Shown here piece after piece: positions 33,457 to 42,400 of a stretch of DNA of 64,000 nt. The number at the start of each line of letters is the position of its first letter. Positions within the stretch are counted from its first letter, which is position 1. This stretch comes from Micromonospora sp. WMMD1120. Lineage in GTDB: Bacteria; Actinomycetota; Actinomycetes; Mycobacteriales; Micromonosporaceae. The stretch is taken from positions 5,180,001 to 5,244,000 of the forward strand of contig NZ_JARUBO010000005.1 of assembly GCF_029626235.1 (NCBI RefSeq). The letters are read 5' to 3'. A program made the translations under genes and the position numbers. The notes beneath the pieces are model-generated. The model was not told the DNA's origin and did not search any database. It saw only the letters and a program-made list of their open reading frames with translations.

Positions 33457-34212
33457 ATGGCCGGCATGGTCATGAACGGGCAGATCGCGCCGGGCCGGAT
33501 CGAGCTGCGTCGCCCCGACGGGGAGCCGGTGCGGGTGCTGGTGGTCGATGACGAGCCGACCCTCACCGACCTGCTGTCGATGGCGTTGCGGTACGAGGGT
33601 TGGCAGGTGCGCAGCGCCGGCGACGGCATGAGCGCGCTCAGCGCCGCCCGGCAGTTCCGGCCGGACGCCGTGGTGCTCGACGTGATGCTGCCCGACCTGG
33701 ACGGCTTCCAGGTGCTGCGCCGGCTGCGGGAGGACGCCCCCACCGTGCCGGTGCTCTTCCTGACCGCCCGCGACGCGGTCGAGGAGCGCATCGCCGGGCT
33801 GACCGTGGGCGGCGACGACTACGTGACGAAGCCGTTCAGCCTGGAGGAGGTGATCGCCCGGCTGCGCGGACTGCTGCGCCGTTCCGGGTTCGCGGTGGCC
33901 GCCCGGGAGGACGCCATCCTCACCGTCGGTGACCTCAGCCTGGACGAGGACAGCCACGAGGTACGCCGGGGCGGTCAGGTGATCACCCTGACCGCCACCG
34001 AGTTCGAGCTGCTGCGGTATCTGATGCGCAACCCGCGCCGGGTGCTCAGCAAGGCGCAGATCCTCGACCGGGTGTGGAACTACGACTTCGGTGGCCAGGC
34101 GAACGTGGTGGAGCTGTACATCTCGTACCTGCGCAAGAAGATCGACGCCGGTCGGGCGCCGATGATCCACACGTTGCGCGGCGCGGGTTATGTCCTCAAG
34201 CCCGCCGAGTGA
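33457..34212 (+). CDS. OmpR-family response regulator
   Basis: A 251-aa two-domain regulator. The receiver has VLVVDDEPTLTDLL, Asp75 in VVLDVMLPDLDG, FLTARDAVEE and YVTKPFSLEE. The C-terminal winged helix has the OmpR-type TATEFELLRYLMRN and NVVELYISYLRKKIDAG. Starts at ATG 33457, 33466 and 33472 lie close together; the first is given, and the GTG at 33337 would add an unlikely Arg-rich leader. The histidine kinase gene overlaps its 3' end, so both form one two-component system. It resembles TcrA/MprA-type regulators. Confidence 0.9.
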   Translation: MAGMVMNGQIAPGRIELRRPDGEPVRVLVVDDEPTLTDLLSMALRYEGWQVRSAGDGMSALSAARQFRPDAVVLDVMLPDLDGFQVLRRLREDAPTVPVLFLTARDAVEERIAGLTVGGDDYVTKPFSLEEVIARLRGLLRRSGFAVAAREDAILTVGDLSLDEDSHEVRRGGQVITLTATEFELLRYLMRNPRRVLSKAQILDRVWNYDFGGQANVVELYISYLRKKIDAGRAPMIHTLRGAGYVLKPAE

Positions 34213-35752
34213 CCGCCACCCGCTGCGGGGCGTCCGGCGCTGGCTGGCCGGGCGCTCCCTGCGTACCCGATTGGTCTTCGCGCTGCTCGCGCTGCTCGCG
34301 GTGGTCAGCGTCGCGATCGGCGGGCTGACCACCGTGGCGTTGCGGCACTTCCTGGTCGCCCGCCTGGACGCGCAGCTCGCGCCCACGACGATGATGCGGG
34401 GCCCCGGGCGGCCGGCCTTTCCCGGCAACGCGCAGGGGCCGGCCATTCCCGCCGGGTCGCCGTCCGGCACCGTGGTCGCGGTGATCAGCGACGGTCGGGT
34501 GACCAGCGCGCGGACCCTGACCGAGAGCCCAACGGGCGACGACCCGTTCCCGGACGAGCAGGCGGTGCCGGTGGGGGAGGTGGCGGTGCTCGCGGACCTG
34601 CCGGTCGCCGCCGAGCCCCGCACCGTCGACCTCGGGACGCGCGGTGAGTACCGGGCGGTGGCCCGGCAGTACTGGGACGGTCGGACACGCGTCGTCGCGT
34701 TCCCGCTGTCCGGCGTGCAGGAGACCATCTGGTGGCTGGTGGCCGCGCAGGCCGGGGTGGCCGCCGCCGGGCTGCTCGTCGCCGGCGCCGTCGGCGCGCT
34801 CATCGTGCGGGCCACGCTGCGCCCGCTGCACCGGGTGGCGGCCACCGCCACCCGGGTCACCGAGCTGCCTCTGGACCGGGGTGAGGTGGCGCTCGCCGTC
34901 CGGGTTCCGGCGCCGGACACCGACCCGGGCACCGAGGTCGGGCAGGTCGGCGCGGCGCTGAACCGGATGCTGGGCCACGTCGCCGACGCGCTGTCCGCGC
35001 GGCAGGCCAGCGAGACGCGGGTACGCCAGTTCGTCGCCGACGCCAGCCACGAGCTGCGCACGCCCCTGGCGGCGATCCGGGGGTACGCGGAACTGGCCCG
35101 CCGGGGCCGCGACGAGGTGCCCGAGGACGTGGCCCACGCGCTGCGTCGGGTCGAGTCGGAGAGCATCCGGATGACCCGCCTCGTCGACGACCTGCTGCTG
35201 CTGGCCCGCCTCGACGCGGGTCGCCCGTTGGCTGTCGAACCGGTCGACCTGACCGCCCTGGTGCTGGACGCGGTCGGCGACGCCCAGGCGGCCGGCCCGG
35301 AGCACCGCTGGCAGCTCGACCTGCCCGAGGTGGCGGTGGAGGTGCCCGGCGACGCCGCCCGGCTGCACCAGGTGGTGGCGAACCTGCTCGCCAACGCGCG
35401 GGTGCACACCCCGCCGGGCAGCACCGTCACCACCACGCTCGCCGCCGACGCGGGTCACGCCGTGCTCAGCGTCGCCGACGACGGGCCCGGGGTGCCCGCG
35501 CCGCTGCGACCGGAGGTGTTCGAACGCTTCGCCCGGGGTGACAGCTCCCGGTCCCGCTCGCACGGCAGCACCGGTCTGGGTCTGGCGATCGTCGCGGCGG
35601 TGGTCGAGGCCCACCACGGCACCGTCACGCTGCACAGCCAACCAGGCCACACAGTCTTCACAGTCCACCTCCCCCACCCCCCGCCCCCGCCCCCGCCCCC
35701 GCCCTCGCCCCCGCCCTCGCCCTCGCCCCCGCCCTCGCCGATCTTGCACTAA
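34190..35752 (+). CDS. Membrane sensor histidine kinase with repeat-encoded tail
   Basis: A 520-aa kinase paired with the OmpR regulator. One membrane helix lies at about residues 26-48, an extracytoplasmic sensor at about 50-178, a second helix at about 182-204, then HAMP. The phospho-accepting His287 is in DASHELRTPL; the N box is NLLANARVHT and the G boxes are DDGPGVP and STGLGLAIV. The last 25 residues are Pro/Ser only, ending PILH, and are encoded by a C-rich tract and an inverted repeat that supplies the stop codon. The ATG at 34190 overlaps the regulator by 23 nt. Confidence 0.9.
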   Translation: MSSSPPSDRHPLRGVRRWLAGRSLRTRLVFALLALLAVVSVAIGGLTTVALRHFLVARLDAQLAPTTMMRGPGRPAFPGNAQGPAIPAGSPSGTVVAVISDGRVTSARTLTESPTGDDPFPDEQAVPVGEVAVLADLPVAAEPRTVDLGTRGEYRAVARQYWDGRTRVVAFPLSGVQETIWWLVAAQAGVAAAGLLVAGAVGALIVRATLRPLHRVAATATRVTELPLDRGEVALAVRVPAPDTDPGTEVGQVGAALNRMLGHVADALSARQASETRVRQFVADASHELRTPLAAIRGYAELARRGRDEVPEDVAHALRRVESESIRMTRLVDDLLLLARLDAGRPLAVEPVDLTALVLDAVGDAQAAGPEHRWQLDLPEVAVEVPGDAARLHQVVANLLANARVHTPPGSTVTTTLAADAGHAVLSVADDGPGVPAPLRPEVFERFARGDSSRSRSHGSTGLGLAIVAAVVEAHHGTVTLHSQPGHTVFTVHLPHPPPPPPPPPSPPPSPSPPPSPILH

Positions 35753-35857
35753 CTGCGTCGACAAAAGCCAACTAAAGGGGCATTACGGCAACCCTTAGTG
35801 CAAGATCGACGGGGGCGGGGACGGGGGCGGGGGCGGGGACGGGGGGTGGGGTGGGGG
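35676..35857. repeat. Inverted repeat supplying both stop codons, flanked by C-rich and G-rich tracts
   Basis: The left arm, CGATCTTGCACTAA (35739-35752), and the right arm, TTAGTGCAAGATCG (35795-35808), are perfect 14-bp complements around a 42-nt centre. Outside them lie a CCCCCGCCC-type tract (about 35676-35738) and its mirror GGGGGCGGGG (about 35809-35857), so the whole structure is one large palindrome. The TAA that ends each convergent gene lies within an arm, giving both proteins an ILH end. G-quadruplex-forming potential is evident. It probably terminates both transcripts. Confidence 0.75.
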
Positions 35858-36967
35858 CGAGGGGTTTGCGGCGGCCTCGCGTACCTGGCGGCGGGCCTCG
35901 GTCCGGGGCACTCCGCTGGCGCGGAGCAGGTCGTTGGCGACGGTCCGCAGCTGCGAGACCACCACCGTGCCGGAGAAGCCCAGCCCCTGCCGGCACGCCG
36001 TGCCCGCCTCGCGGACGGCGTGCAGCACCCGGGCGCGGGCCTGCACGGGCTCCTGCGCGGCGATGACATCGCGGTGCAGCAGCCGGACCGCCTCGCCCAG
36101 GTGCTCCACGGCCGCCGGCAGCGCGTCCGGCACCGGTTCGTCGTCGCGCAGTGTGGTGACGATCCGGCGGACCAGGCCGCGGCTGGTGCGCAACGCCCGC
36201 TCCAGGTGGGTCACCCCGCGCCGGTACGCGGCGATCGCGCCCCGGCGATGCCACCGTACCGGGGACAGCCGCACCACCTCCTCGGCGGCGGTGGCCACCT
36301 GGGCGAGCCCTCTGAGCTTCGGATCGGCGGCGCGCATCCGGTCCAGCGCCGCCTGCGCCCGGTCGCCGTTCGCCGTCGCGAGGGCCCGCGCCGAGGAGGT
36401 CATCTCCCGGGCGAACAGGTCCAGGGTGGGCTCGGCGACCCGGCGTACGGTGCGCAGCGGGTTGATCGGCAGGAGCACGAGCATCACCAGCAGCCCGGCC
36501 GCCCCACCGACCAGCGCGTTGATCGTGCGCGGCAGCTCCAGGTCGGGCGCGGTCGGGGTGAGGGTGGCGATCAGCACCGCCGTACCGCCGGCCTGGGTCA
36601 TCAGCGCCCCGGTGCCGCGGACCAGCACCGCACCGGCGATCGCCAGGAAGACGATCACACCGGTCTGCCACGCGCCGGTGCCGAACAGGCCGATCAGCAG
36701 GTCGCCCACGCCGATGCCGAGGACGACTCCGACGACCAGCTCGAACGCGCGCGGCGCCCGACTGCCGAGCGACGCGGCGATCACCGCGACGGCCGCGGCG
36801 GGGGCGAAGGTCGGCTCCGGGTTGCCGAGCACGTTGCCGGCCACCACCCAGGCCAGCGCGGCGGCCAGGCCGGCCTGCACCGCCACGACGAGGTACGTCC
36901 GCAGCCGCCCGACGCCGGCGCGCACCGCCTCGGTGACCCGAGCGCGCCGTGTGCCCGTGCTGGTCAT
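35795..36967 (-). CDS. FUSC family membrane protein (aromatic-acid-exporter type)
   Basis: A 390-aa membrane protein. The N-terminal half has about six helices (from YLVVAVQAGLAAALAWVVAG to LVGGAAGLLVMLVLLPINPL), the fusaric-acid-resistance/YccS-type module; the C-terminal half is a long helical cytoplasmic part. The last 20 residues are Pro/Ser/His repeats ending SILH, encoded by the G-rich tract described at 35676. ATG 36967 overlaps the stop of the upstream gene by 4 nt. A role in solute efflux is inferred from the family. Confidence 0.85.
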   Translation of the reverse strand: MTSTGTRRARVTEAVRAGVGRLRTYLVVAVQAGLAAALAWVVAGNVLGNPEPTFAPAAAVAVIAASLGSRAPRAFELVVGVVLGIGVGDLLIGLFGTGAWQTGVIVFLAIAGAVLVRGTGALMTQAGGTAVLIATLTPTAPDLELPRTINALVGGAAGLLVMLVLLPINPLRTVRRVAEPTLDLFAREMTSSARALATANGDRAQAALDRMRAADPKLRGLAQVATAAEEVVRLSPVRWHRRGAIAAYRRGVTHLERALRTSRGLVRRIVTTLRDDEPVPDALPAAVEHLGEAVRLLHRDVIAAQEPVQARARVLHAVREAGTACRQGLGFSGTVVVSQLRTVANDLLRASGVPRTEARRQVREAAANPSPPPHPPSPPPPPSPPPSILH

Positions 36968-37338
36968 GCCGGGTGGGCCATCGTCGAGGTCAGCGCGACC
37001 ACCCCCGGCAGCCGGGTGTCCTGGCGCAGGAACTGCGCCACCACCGGCACCGGCGAGCGCAGCAGGCAGCCGTACGGCCGGTCGAGGCGTACCGCCTCGG
37101 GGTCGATCAGGTCGTTGACCCGGACGTGCCGGATCCGCCGCGCGTCGACGCCGATGGCGTACGGGCCGACCGGCTCGGCGTCCTCGTAGAAGATGTGCAT
37201 CTCCACGTCGGCCCGCTCGTCGCTGGCGTTGAGCAGGCAGATCTGGTCGAAGCTGGTGAATTCCGGTTCCGGGCCGTCGCTGGGGAACGGGATGTGCCCG
37301 CCGGGCACGACCCACAGGCGGGCGCCGACGTCGGGCAT
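36964..37338 (-). CDS. Sensory rhodopsin transducer (ASRT) family protein
   Basis: A 124-aa beta-rich protein. ARLWVVPGGHIPFPSDGPEPEF and MHIFYEDAEPVGPYAIGVDARRIRHVRVND are the signature of the family of Anabaena sensory rhodopsin transducer, a soluble tetramer that in some genomes is thought to be a sugar- or DNA-binding protein. No rhodopsin gene is present in the window. It overlaps its neighbours at both ends (TGATG with the oxidase, ATGA with the exporter), so it belongs to a tight three-gene operon. Confidence 0.85.
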   Translation of the reverse strand: MPDVGARLWVVPGGHIPFPSDGPEPEFTSFDQICLLNASDERADVEMHIFYEDAEPVGPYAIGVDARRIRHVRVNDLIDPEAVRLDRPYGCLLRSPVPVVAQFLRQDTRLPGVVALTSTMAHPA

Positions 37339-38552
37339 CAGGTTCCCTCCAGCAGTCGGGTGAGGTCGGGGCTGGCGAAGACGCCGTCCGGGTCGAGGCG
37401 GTGGCGAACGGCCTGGAAGTCGTCCCAGCGCGGGTAGAGCGGGCGCAGGTCGCGGGCGGTCAGCCAGTGTTTCTTGCCCCAGTGCGGCCGGCCCCCGTAC
37501 TGGCGGAACACCGCCTCCATGTCCCGGAAGTAGTCCTCGTACGGCAGGGACGTGTTCTGCAGGCAGGCGATGGTGGTGGTGGGCCGGCCGTACGCGTTGC
37601 TGAGCCAGATGTCGTCGGCGGCGATCGAGCGCACCAGCACCCGCCAGCCGGCGACCCGGCGGTGCCGTCGCATGATCCGGTGGCGCACCTCGGCGAAGCA
37701 GGCCGGGAAAGCCTCGGACGGCAGCATGTACTCGATCTCCTCGAACCGCAGGTCCCGCGCCTTCGGGATGATGCGGTGCGCCGGTCCGGAGCGGATCTCG
37801 CGGGGCGCGCCGCCCGGACCGGGGTCGGGCGCCCTCGGCGCGGCCCACACCCGCCCGTCGGGTGTCTCGTCGGCGCGGTTCATGGTGCGGATCTGCGTCT
37901 GGTCGCCGCGCGGGTACCAGTAGAAGTCCATGTTCCGGTTGGTGTGCTGGAGTTCGGCCAGGTGGTCGAGAGTCCACTCCAGGTCCGCGCACCACGCCCG
38001 GCGACGCAGCTCGTAGTGCGGCTGCACGTCCAGGGTGAGCTGGGTGACGACGCCGAGCGCGCCCAGCGACAGCCGGGCCGCCGGCAGCAGGTGCGCGTTC
38101 TCGTCGGCCGAGATGTCCAGCACCTCCCCGGTGCCGGTGACCAGGCGGACGCCGGTGACCTGGGTGCTGAGGTTGCCGAAACCGAGGCCGGTGCCGTGCG
38201 TGCCGGTGGCGGTCGCCCCGGCGATGGACTGGTAGTCCACGTCGCCGAGGTTGTCCATGGCCAGGCCGGCGTCGTACAGGCCCTCGCCGAGAGCCTTGAG
38301 CTTCGTCCCGGCCCACACCCGCGCCCGCTCGTCGTCCTCGTCGATGACGCCGGCGAGCCGGTCGAGGCTGAGCAGGATGTCGTCGGTGCGCGCCAGCGGG
38401 CTCGACGAGTGGCCGGAGCCGACCGGGCGGATCGTCCGGCCCTCCCGCCGGGCCCGGACGACCAGGTCGCGCACCGCGTCCTCGTCGGCCGGCTCGGCGT
38501 ACTCCCGGGGGGTGAACGAGAGGCTGCCGGACCAGTTGACGAACCGCCGCAT
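37338..38552 (-). CDS. FAD-linked sugar-1,4-lactone oxidase (ALO family)
   Basis: A 404-aa oxidase. The N-terminal FAD-binding domain has RPVGSGHSSSPLARTDDIL (with the histidine that often bears covalent FAD in VAO-type enzymes) and YQSIAGATATGTHGTG. The C-terminal D-arabinono-1,4-lactone oxidase domain ends with PHWGKKHWLTARDLRPLYP, containing the HWGK active-site motif. Relatives oxidise aldonolactones such as gulono- or arabinono-lactone. It is the first gene of an operon with the ASRT and FUSC genes. The ATG at 38552 has no strong ribosome-binding site. Confidence 0.88.
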   Translation of the reverse strand: MRRFVNWSGSLSFTPREYAEPADEDAVRDLVVRARREGRTIRPVGSGHSSSPLARTDDILLSLDRLAGVIDEDDERARVWAGTKLKALGEGLYDAGLAMDNLGDVDYQSIAGATATGTHGTGLGFGNLSTQVTGVRLVTGTGEVLDISADENAHLLPAARLSLGALGVVTQLTLDVQPHYELRRRAWCADLEWTLDHLAELQHTNRNMDFYWYPRGDQTQIRTMNRADETPDGRVWAAPRAPDPGPGGAPREIRSGPAHRIIPKARDLRFEEIEYMLPSEAFPACFAEVRHRIMRRHRRVAGWRVLVRSIAADDIWLSNAYGRPTTTIACLQNTSLPYEDYFRDMEAVFRQYGGRPHWGKKHWLTARDLRPLYPRWDDFQAVRHRLDPDGVFASPDLTRLLEGT

Positions 38553-38761
38553 GGCGGGGACTACCCGGCGGGGCGACCGGTAGTCGCCGGGTCGGCGTTC
38601 ACCAGCTGACCCTGTGTCGCGGCTGGGAGTCCGCCGATGTGCGAGCGACGGCGACGACCACCGGCGTACGGTGATGGACAAGTCCGGCTTTCTGGGTTAA
38701 AAGCCTCACCGCTGCATGCTCGGGACGCCGGTGTCGAGACGGCGAGGGCAAGGAGCGATCG

Positions 38762-38911
38762 GTGGAACATCTGGCCTACCTGGACGCGGGATCCGGCAGC
38801 CTGATCGTGCAGGCGGTCGTCGGCGGGGTGGCCGGCGCAGCGGTCGCCGCCAAGCTCTACTGGCGACGGCTCGTCGACCGGTTCCGCCGTCAACCCACCG
38901 ACCAGCGCTGA
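38762..38911 (+). CDS. Small membrane protein (49 aa)
   Basis: A 49-aa single-helix protein starting at GTG 38762 behind AAGGAG. Its N-terminal part (HLAYLDAGSGSLIVQAVVGG) contains a glycine-rich helix with VAGAAVAAKLYW, and its C-terminal tail is strongly basic (RRLVDRFRR). It starts a run of three genes with the methyltransferase and the sulfatase-like protein, 17 nt apart. It may act as a membrane partner for the methyltransferase; no family is recognised. Confidence 0.7.
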   Translation: MEHLAYLDAGSGSLIVQAVVGGVAGAAVAAKLYWRRLVDRFRRQPTDQR

Positions 38912-38928
38912 GCGGGCCCGTCCCCACG

Positions 38929-40359
38929 ATGGCGATCTCACCCACCGGGGTACGCCCCGAGCCGGCCTCGTTCCGCGACCCCGCCAACCGGGTCTTCCAC
39001 GTCGGCGACGAGGTGCTGCGCGGGCTCGACCCGCAGGCCGCTGCGCACTGGAGGGCACTGGCCGGCAGCACGTTCTTCCCGGCCCTCGTCGCCGCGCGCA
39101 AGGTCTGCGCCACCGAGGACGCCCCGCCGACGCTGGTGCCCGCCGCGACCGGCGCACCGTGGGCCGCCGTGCTGCGCCACGAACGCATCCCGTTCGTCTC
39201 CCACCCGTACGAGTGGTCGTTCGGCATGCTGCGCGACGCCGCCCTGCTGCACCTGGAGATCCTGCGCGCCGCGCTGGACGAGGGCTTCACCACCAAGGAC
39301 GGCTCGGCGTACAACCTCCAGTGGCGCGGGGCCGAGCCGGTCTTCATCGACATCGGCTCGTTCGAGCCGCTCCGCGACGGCGAACCGTGGGCCGGCTACC
39401 GGCAGTTCTGCCAGACCGTGCTCTATCCGCTGATGCTCACCGCCCACCTGGGCGTCGACTTCCAGCCGTGGTTGCGCGCCCGGGTCGACGGCATCGAGGC
39501 CGACGAGCTGCGACCACTGTTCGGCGGGACCCGCCGGCTGCGGCCCGGCGTGCTGACCCACCTGCACCTGCACGCCGCCATGCAGCAGCGCAACGCCGCC
39601 ACCAGCACCACCGACGTCCGCGACCAACTGCGGGCCGCCGGCTTCTCCCGGGAGCTGCTGGTCGCCAGCGTACGCGGCATCGAGAGACTGGTCCGCAAGC
39701 TGGACCGACGCCCGACCGGCAGCCACTGGTCGGACTACCAGAACGCCTGCCACTACGCGGTCCGCGACCGGGTGGCGAAGGAGCAGTTCGTGGCCGCCGC
39801 GGTGGCCGCCGGCGCCCGCCCCCGACTGGTGCTCGATCTCGGGGCCAACGACGGCCGGTACGCGCGGCTGGCCGCCGGGCACGCCGACTACGTGGTCGCC
39901 GTCGAGCAGGACCCGACGGTCGTCGACGAGCTGTACCGCAGGGTGCGCGCCGAGGGGCAGCGCCGCATCCTGCCGCTGGTGCTCGACCTCGCCGACCCGT
40001 CCCCGGGTGGTGGCTGGCGGGGAGTCGAGCGGGCCGGCTTCGCCGAACGGGCGTCCGCCGACGTGGTGCTGGCCCTGGCCGTGGCGCACCACCTGGCGAT
40101 CGGGCGCAACGTGCCGCTGCCGGAGGTCGTCGACTGGCTGGCCGGCATGACCGCTCCCGGTGGCGCGCTGGTGGTGGAGTTCGTGCACCCGGAGGACCCG
40201 ATGGCCGCCCGGCTGCTCGCCAACAAGCCCGCCGGTCTCTTCCCGGACTACCGGCGCGACGCGTTCGAGACGCTGCTCGCCGCCCGGGGGCAGATCACCG
40301 AACGACTGGAGCTGCCCTCGGGCACCCGGACCCTCTACCGGGTGGTGCGGAGTGCCTGA
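38929..40359 (+). CDS. SAM-dependent methyltransferase with large N-terminal domain
   Basis: A 476-aa protein. The N-terminal 300 residues (WRGAEPVFIDIGSFEPLRDG, PLMLTAHLGVDF) match a group of methyltransferases fused to a nodulation-type region. The C-terminal class I methyltransferase has LVLDLGANDGRYARLAAG (SAM-binding motif I) and VLALAVAHHLAIG. The substrate is unknown; the neighbouring membrane sulfatase-like gene suggests envelope glycan or lipid modification. The ATG at 38929 is 17 nt after the small membrane gene and its stop overlaps the next start. Confidence 0.83.
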   Translation: MAISPTGVRPEPASFRDPANRVFHVGDEVLRGLDPQAAAHWRALAGSTFFPALVAARKVCATEDAPPTLVPAATGAPWAAVLRHERIPFVSHPYEWSFGMLRDAALLHLEILRAALDEGFTTKDGSAYNLQWRGAEPVFIDIGSFEPLRDGEPWAGYRQFCQTVLYPLMLTAHLGVDFQPWLRARVDGIEADELRPLFGGTRRLRPGVLTHLHLHAAMQQRNAATSTTDVRDQLRAAGFSRELLVASVRGIERLVRKLDRRPTGSHWSDYQNACHYAVRDRVAKEQFVAAAVAAGARPRLVLDLGANDGRYARLAAGHADYVVAVEQDPTVVDELYRRVRAEGQRRILPLVLDLADPSPGGGWRGVERAGFAERASADVVLALAVAHHLAIGRNVPLPEVVDWLAGMTAPGGALVVEFVHPEDPMAARLLANKPAGLFPDYRRDAFETLLAARGQITERLELPSGTRTLYRVVRSA

Positions 40360-42400
40360 TCCGGCTCCGGCCGACTTGGCTGGTTCGCCGGGCCGCGCCT
40401 CGCAGCCGGGGGAGCGGGGCTGGCGCGGGGAGCGGGGCCGGCTGCTGGAGATCGTCGCCCTGGTCGGGCTGGTGATCACCCAGCCGTTGCTGGACGTCCT
40501 CGGCCGCAGCCCGGACTTCTTCCTCTTCCACCGCGCCGACCGTGGGCAGATCCTGCTGCTGGTCGCGGTGGTGACACTGGTGCCCACCCTCGCGCTGGCG
40601 CTGCTCGGCGCGCTGACCCGACTGGCCGGCCGGACCGCCCGCGCGCTCACCCACACCGCGCTGGTCGGGCTGCTCCTCGCCGCGCTCGCGGTGCAGGTGG
40701 GCCGTCACGTGACGCCGCTTCGGGGCGTACCCCTGGTGGTGGTGGCGCTGCTGGCCGGCGCCGCGGGCGCGGTGGCGCACCGGCGGTGGCGGGCGCCGGG
40801 CCGGGTGCTGCGGCTGGCCGCCGCCGGGCCGGTGGCCTTCGTGGCGCTGTTCCTGCTCGCCTCACCCACCTCGGCGGTGGTGCTGCCGCGCGGCGAGGGC
40901 GGCGCGGCCGGCACCGCGCAGGGCGCCGGGGTGCACCCGCCGGTGGTCATGCTGATCCTCGACGAGCTGCCGCTGGTCAGCCTGCTCGGCGCGGACGGAC
41001 GGATCGACGCGACCCGCTACCCCTCCTTCGCCGAGCTGGCCGGGGCGTCGACCTGGTACCGCAACGCGACGGGGGTCAGCGGGTGGACGCCCAACGCGCT
41101 GCCCGCGATGCTCACCGGCCGCTACCCGGCGCGGTCGGTGGCGCCGCACTACTCGCAGTACCCGGACAACATCTTCACCGCCTTCGGCGGCCTGTACGAC
41201 ATCCGCGCCGAGGAGAGCATCACCCGGCTGTGCCCGCCCAGCCGCTGCGAGCAGCCGGCCACCCCGGAGCAGGGGCTCGGGGTGCTGGTCCGGCAGACCG
41301 GCAGACTGCTCGGCCACCTCGCCGGCCCGACCGAGAGCGCCGTGGACCCGGAGGACTCCTACCGGGAGCAGACCCGCGCCGAGGCCGGCCTGGACGCCGC
41401 CGAACCCGTGCCGGCCGACCCGAAGTTCCGCTGGGACAGCCTGGACGACAACCAGCCGGCCCGGTTCACCAGCTTCGTGGCCGGGCTGAAGCCGACCGCC
41501 CGGCCCACACTGCACTTCCTGCACCTGCTGATGCCACACTCACCGTGGGCGTACCTGCCGTCGGGAGCCCGCTACGACGCCCCCGAGGACCTGCCCAACG
41601 ACGGGGCCGGCTGGGTCGACCTGGCCCGACAACGGCACCTCGCCCAGCTCGGCTACACCGACCGGCTGATCGGCGCGACACTGCGTGCCCTGCGCGCCAG
41701 CGGCCTCTACGACCAGGCCCTGGTCGTGGTGACCGCCGACCACGGAGTCAGCTTCCGGCCGGGCGCGCAGGGGCGCGGGATGGACGCCGTCCGGGCCGCC
41801 GCCGGTGAGGTCGCCTGGGTGCCGATGTTCGTCAAGGAGCCCCGCCAGCCCAGCGGCCGGGTCGACGACCGCAACTGGGAACACGTCGACCTGCTGCCCA
41901 CGATCGCCGACGAGGCCAACATCCGGCTGCCCTGGCGCGTCGACGGCCGCTCCGCCCGGCAGGCCCCGCGCGCCGACGGCACGAAACACTTCTACGACCG
42001 CCCCGGGGAACCGGTCACCTTCCCCGGCGGGGTGCCCACCGCGCCGCCGCCGCCGACGCCGCACCCGCTGGTCGGCACCGAGGTGCGCGCCGGCCCGACC
42101 GCCGGCAGCAGCGCCCGGGTCGCCGACCTGGCGGCGTTCACCGCCACCGACCCGGACACCGGCACCCTTCCGGCGCTCGTCTGGGGCGACGTCCCGGACC
42201 GCGTCCCGGACGGCACACTGCTCGCGGTCGCCGTCAACGGCCGGATCGGCGCCGTCGTCCCGGTGGTGCCGCCCGATCCGGGCGGACGCCGGTTCGCCGC
42301 GCTGCTCACCGACGACTCCCTGTTCCGGGCCGGAACCAACAGGCTCGACCTCTACCAGGTCGCGACGGACGGCACGCTGCGCCGCCTGACCCTGTCCTGA
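40352..42400 (+). CDS. Membrane-anchored sulfatase-like hydrolase/transferase
   Basis: A 682-aa protein. About five membrane helices (residues 30-165) precede an extracytoplasmic sulfatase/phosphoethanolamine-transferase-like domain from about residue 190. That domain includes PPVVMLILDELPLVSLLG (metal-binding aspartates), WTPNALPAMLTGRYP, with a threonine of the catalytic position, and VVTADHGVSFRPG plus NWEHVDLLPT. The last 120 residues are a separate beta-rich part. The family adds or removes phosphate- or sulfate-linked groups on envelope polymers; the reaction is not determined here. The GTG start overlaps the methyltransferase stop by 8 nt. Confidence 0.85.
   Translation: MPDPAPADLAGSPGRASQPGERGWRGERGRLLEIVALVGLVITQPLLDVLGRSPDFFLFHRADRGQILLLVAVVTLVPTLALALLGALTRLAGRTARALTHTALVGLLLAALAVQVGRHVTPLRGVPLVVVALLAGAAGAVAHRRWRAPGRVLRLAAAGPVAFVALFLLASPTSAVVLPRGEGGAAGTAQGAGVHPPVVMLILDELPLVSLLGADGRIDATRYPSFAELAGASTWYRNATGVSGWTPNALPAMLTGRYPARSVAPHYSQYPDNIFTAFGGLYDIRAEESITRLCPPSRCEQPATPEQGLGVLVRQTGRLLGHLAGPTESAVDPEDSYREQTRAEAGLDAAEPVPADPKFRWDSLDDNQPARFTSFVAGLKPTARPTLHFLHLLMPHSPWAYLPSGARYDAPEDLPNDGAGWVDLARQRHLAQLGYTDRLIGATLRALRASGLYDQALVVVTADHGVSFRPGAQGRGMDAVRAAAGEVAWVPMFVKEPRQPSGRVDDRNWEHVDLLPTIADEANIRLPWRVDGRSARQAPRADGTKHFYDRPGEPVTFPGGVPTAPPPPTPHPLVGTEVRAGPTAGSSARVADLAAFTATDPDTGTLPALVWGDVPDRVPDGTLLAVAVNGRIGAVVPVVPPDPGGRRFAALLTDDSLFRAGTNRLDLYQVATDGTLRRLTLS

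Noticed and set aside
36964..37338. A rhodopsin partner for the ASRT-family gene
   Set aside because: No seven-helix retinal protein with a Schiff-base lysine motif is encoded in the window.
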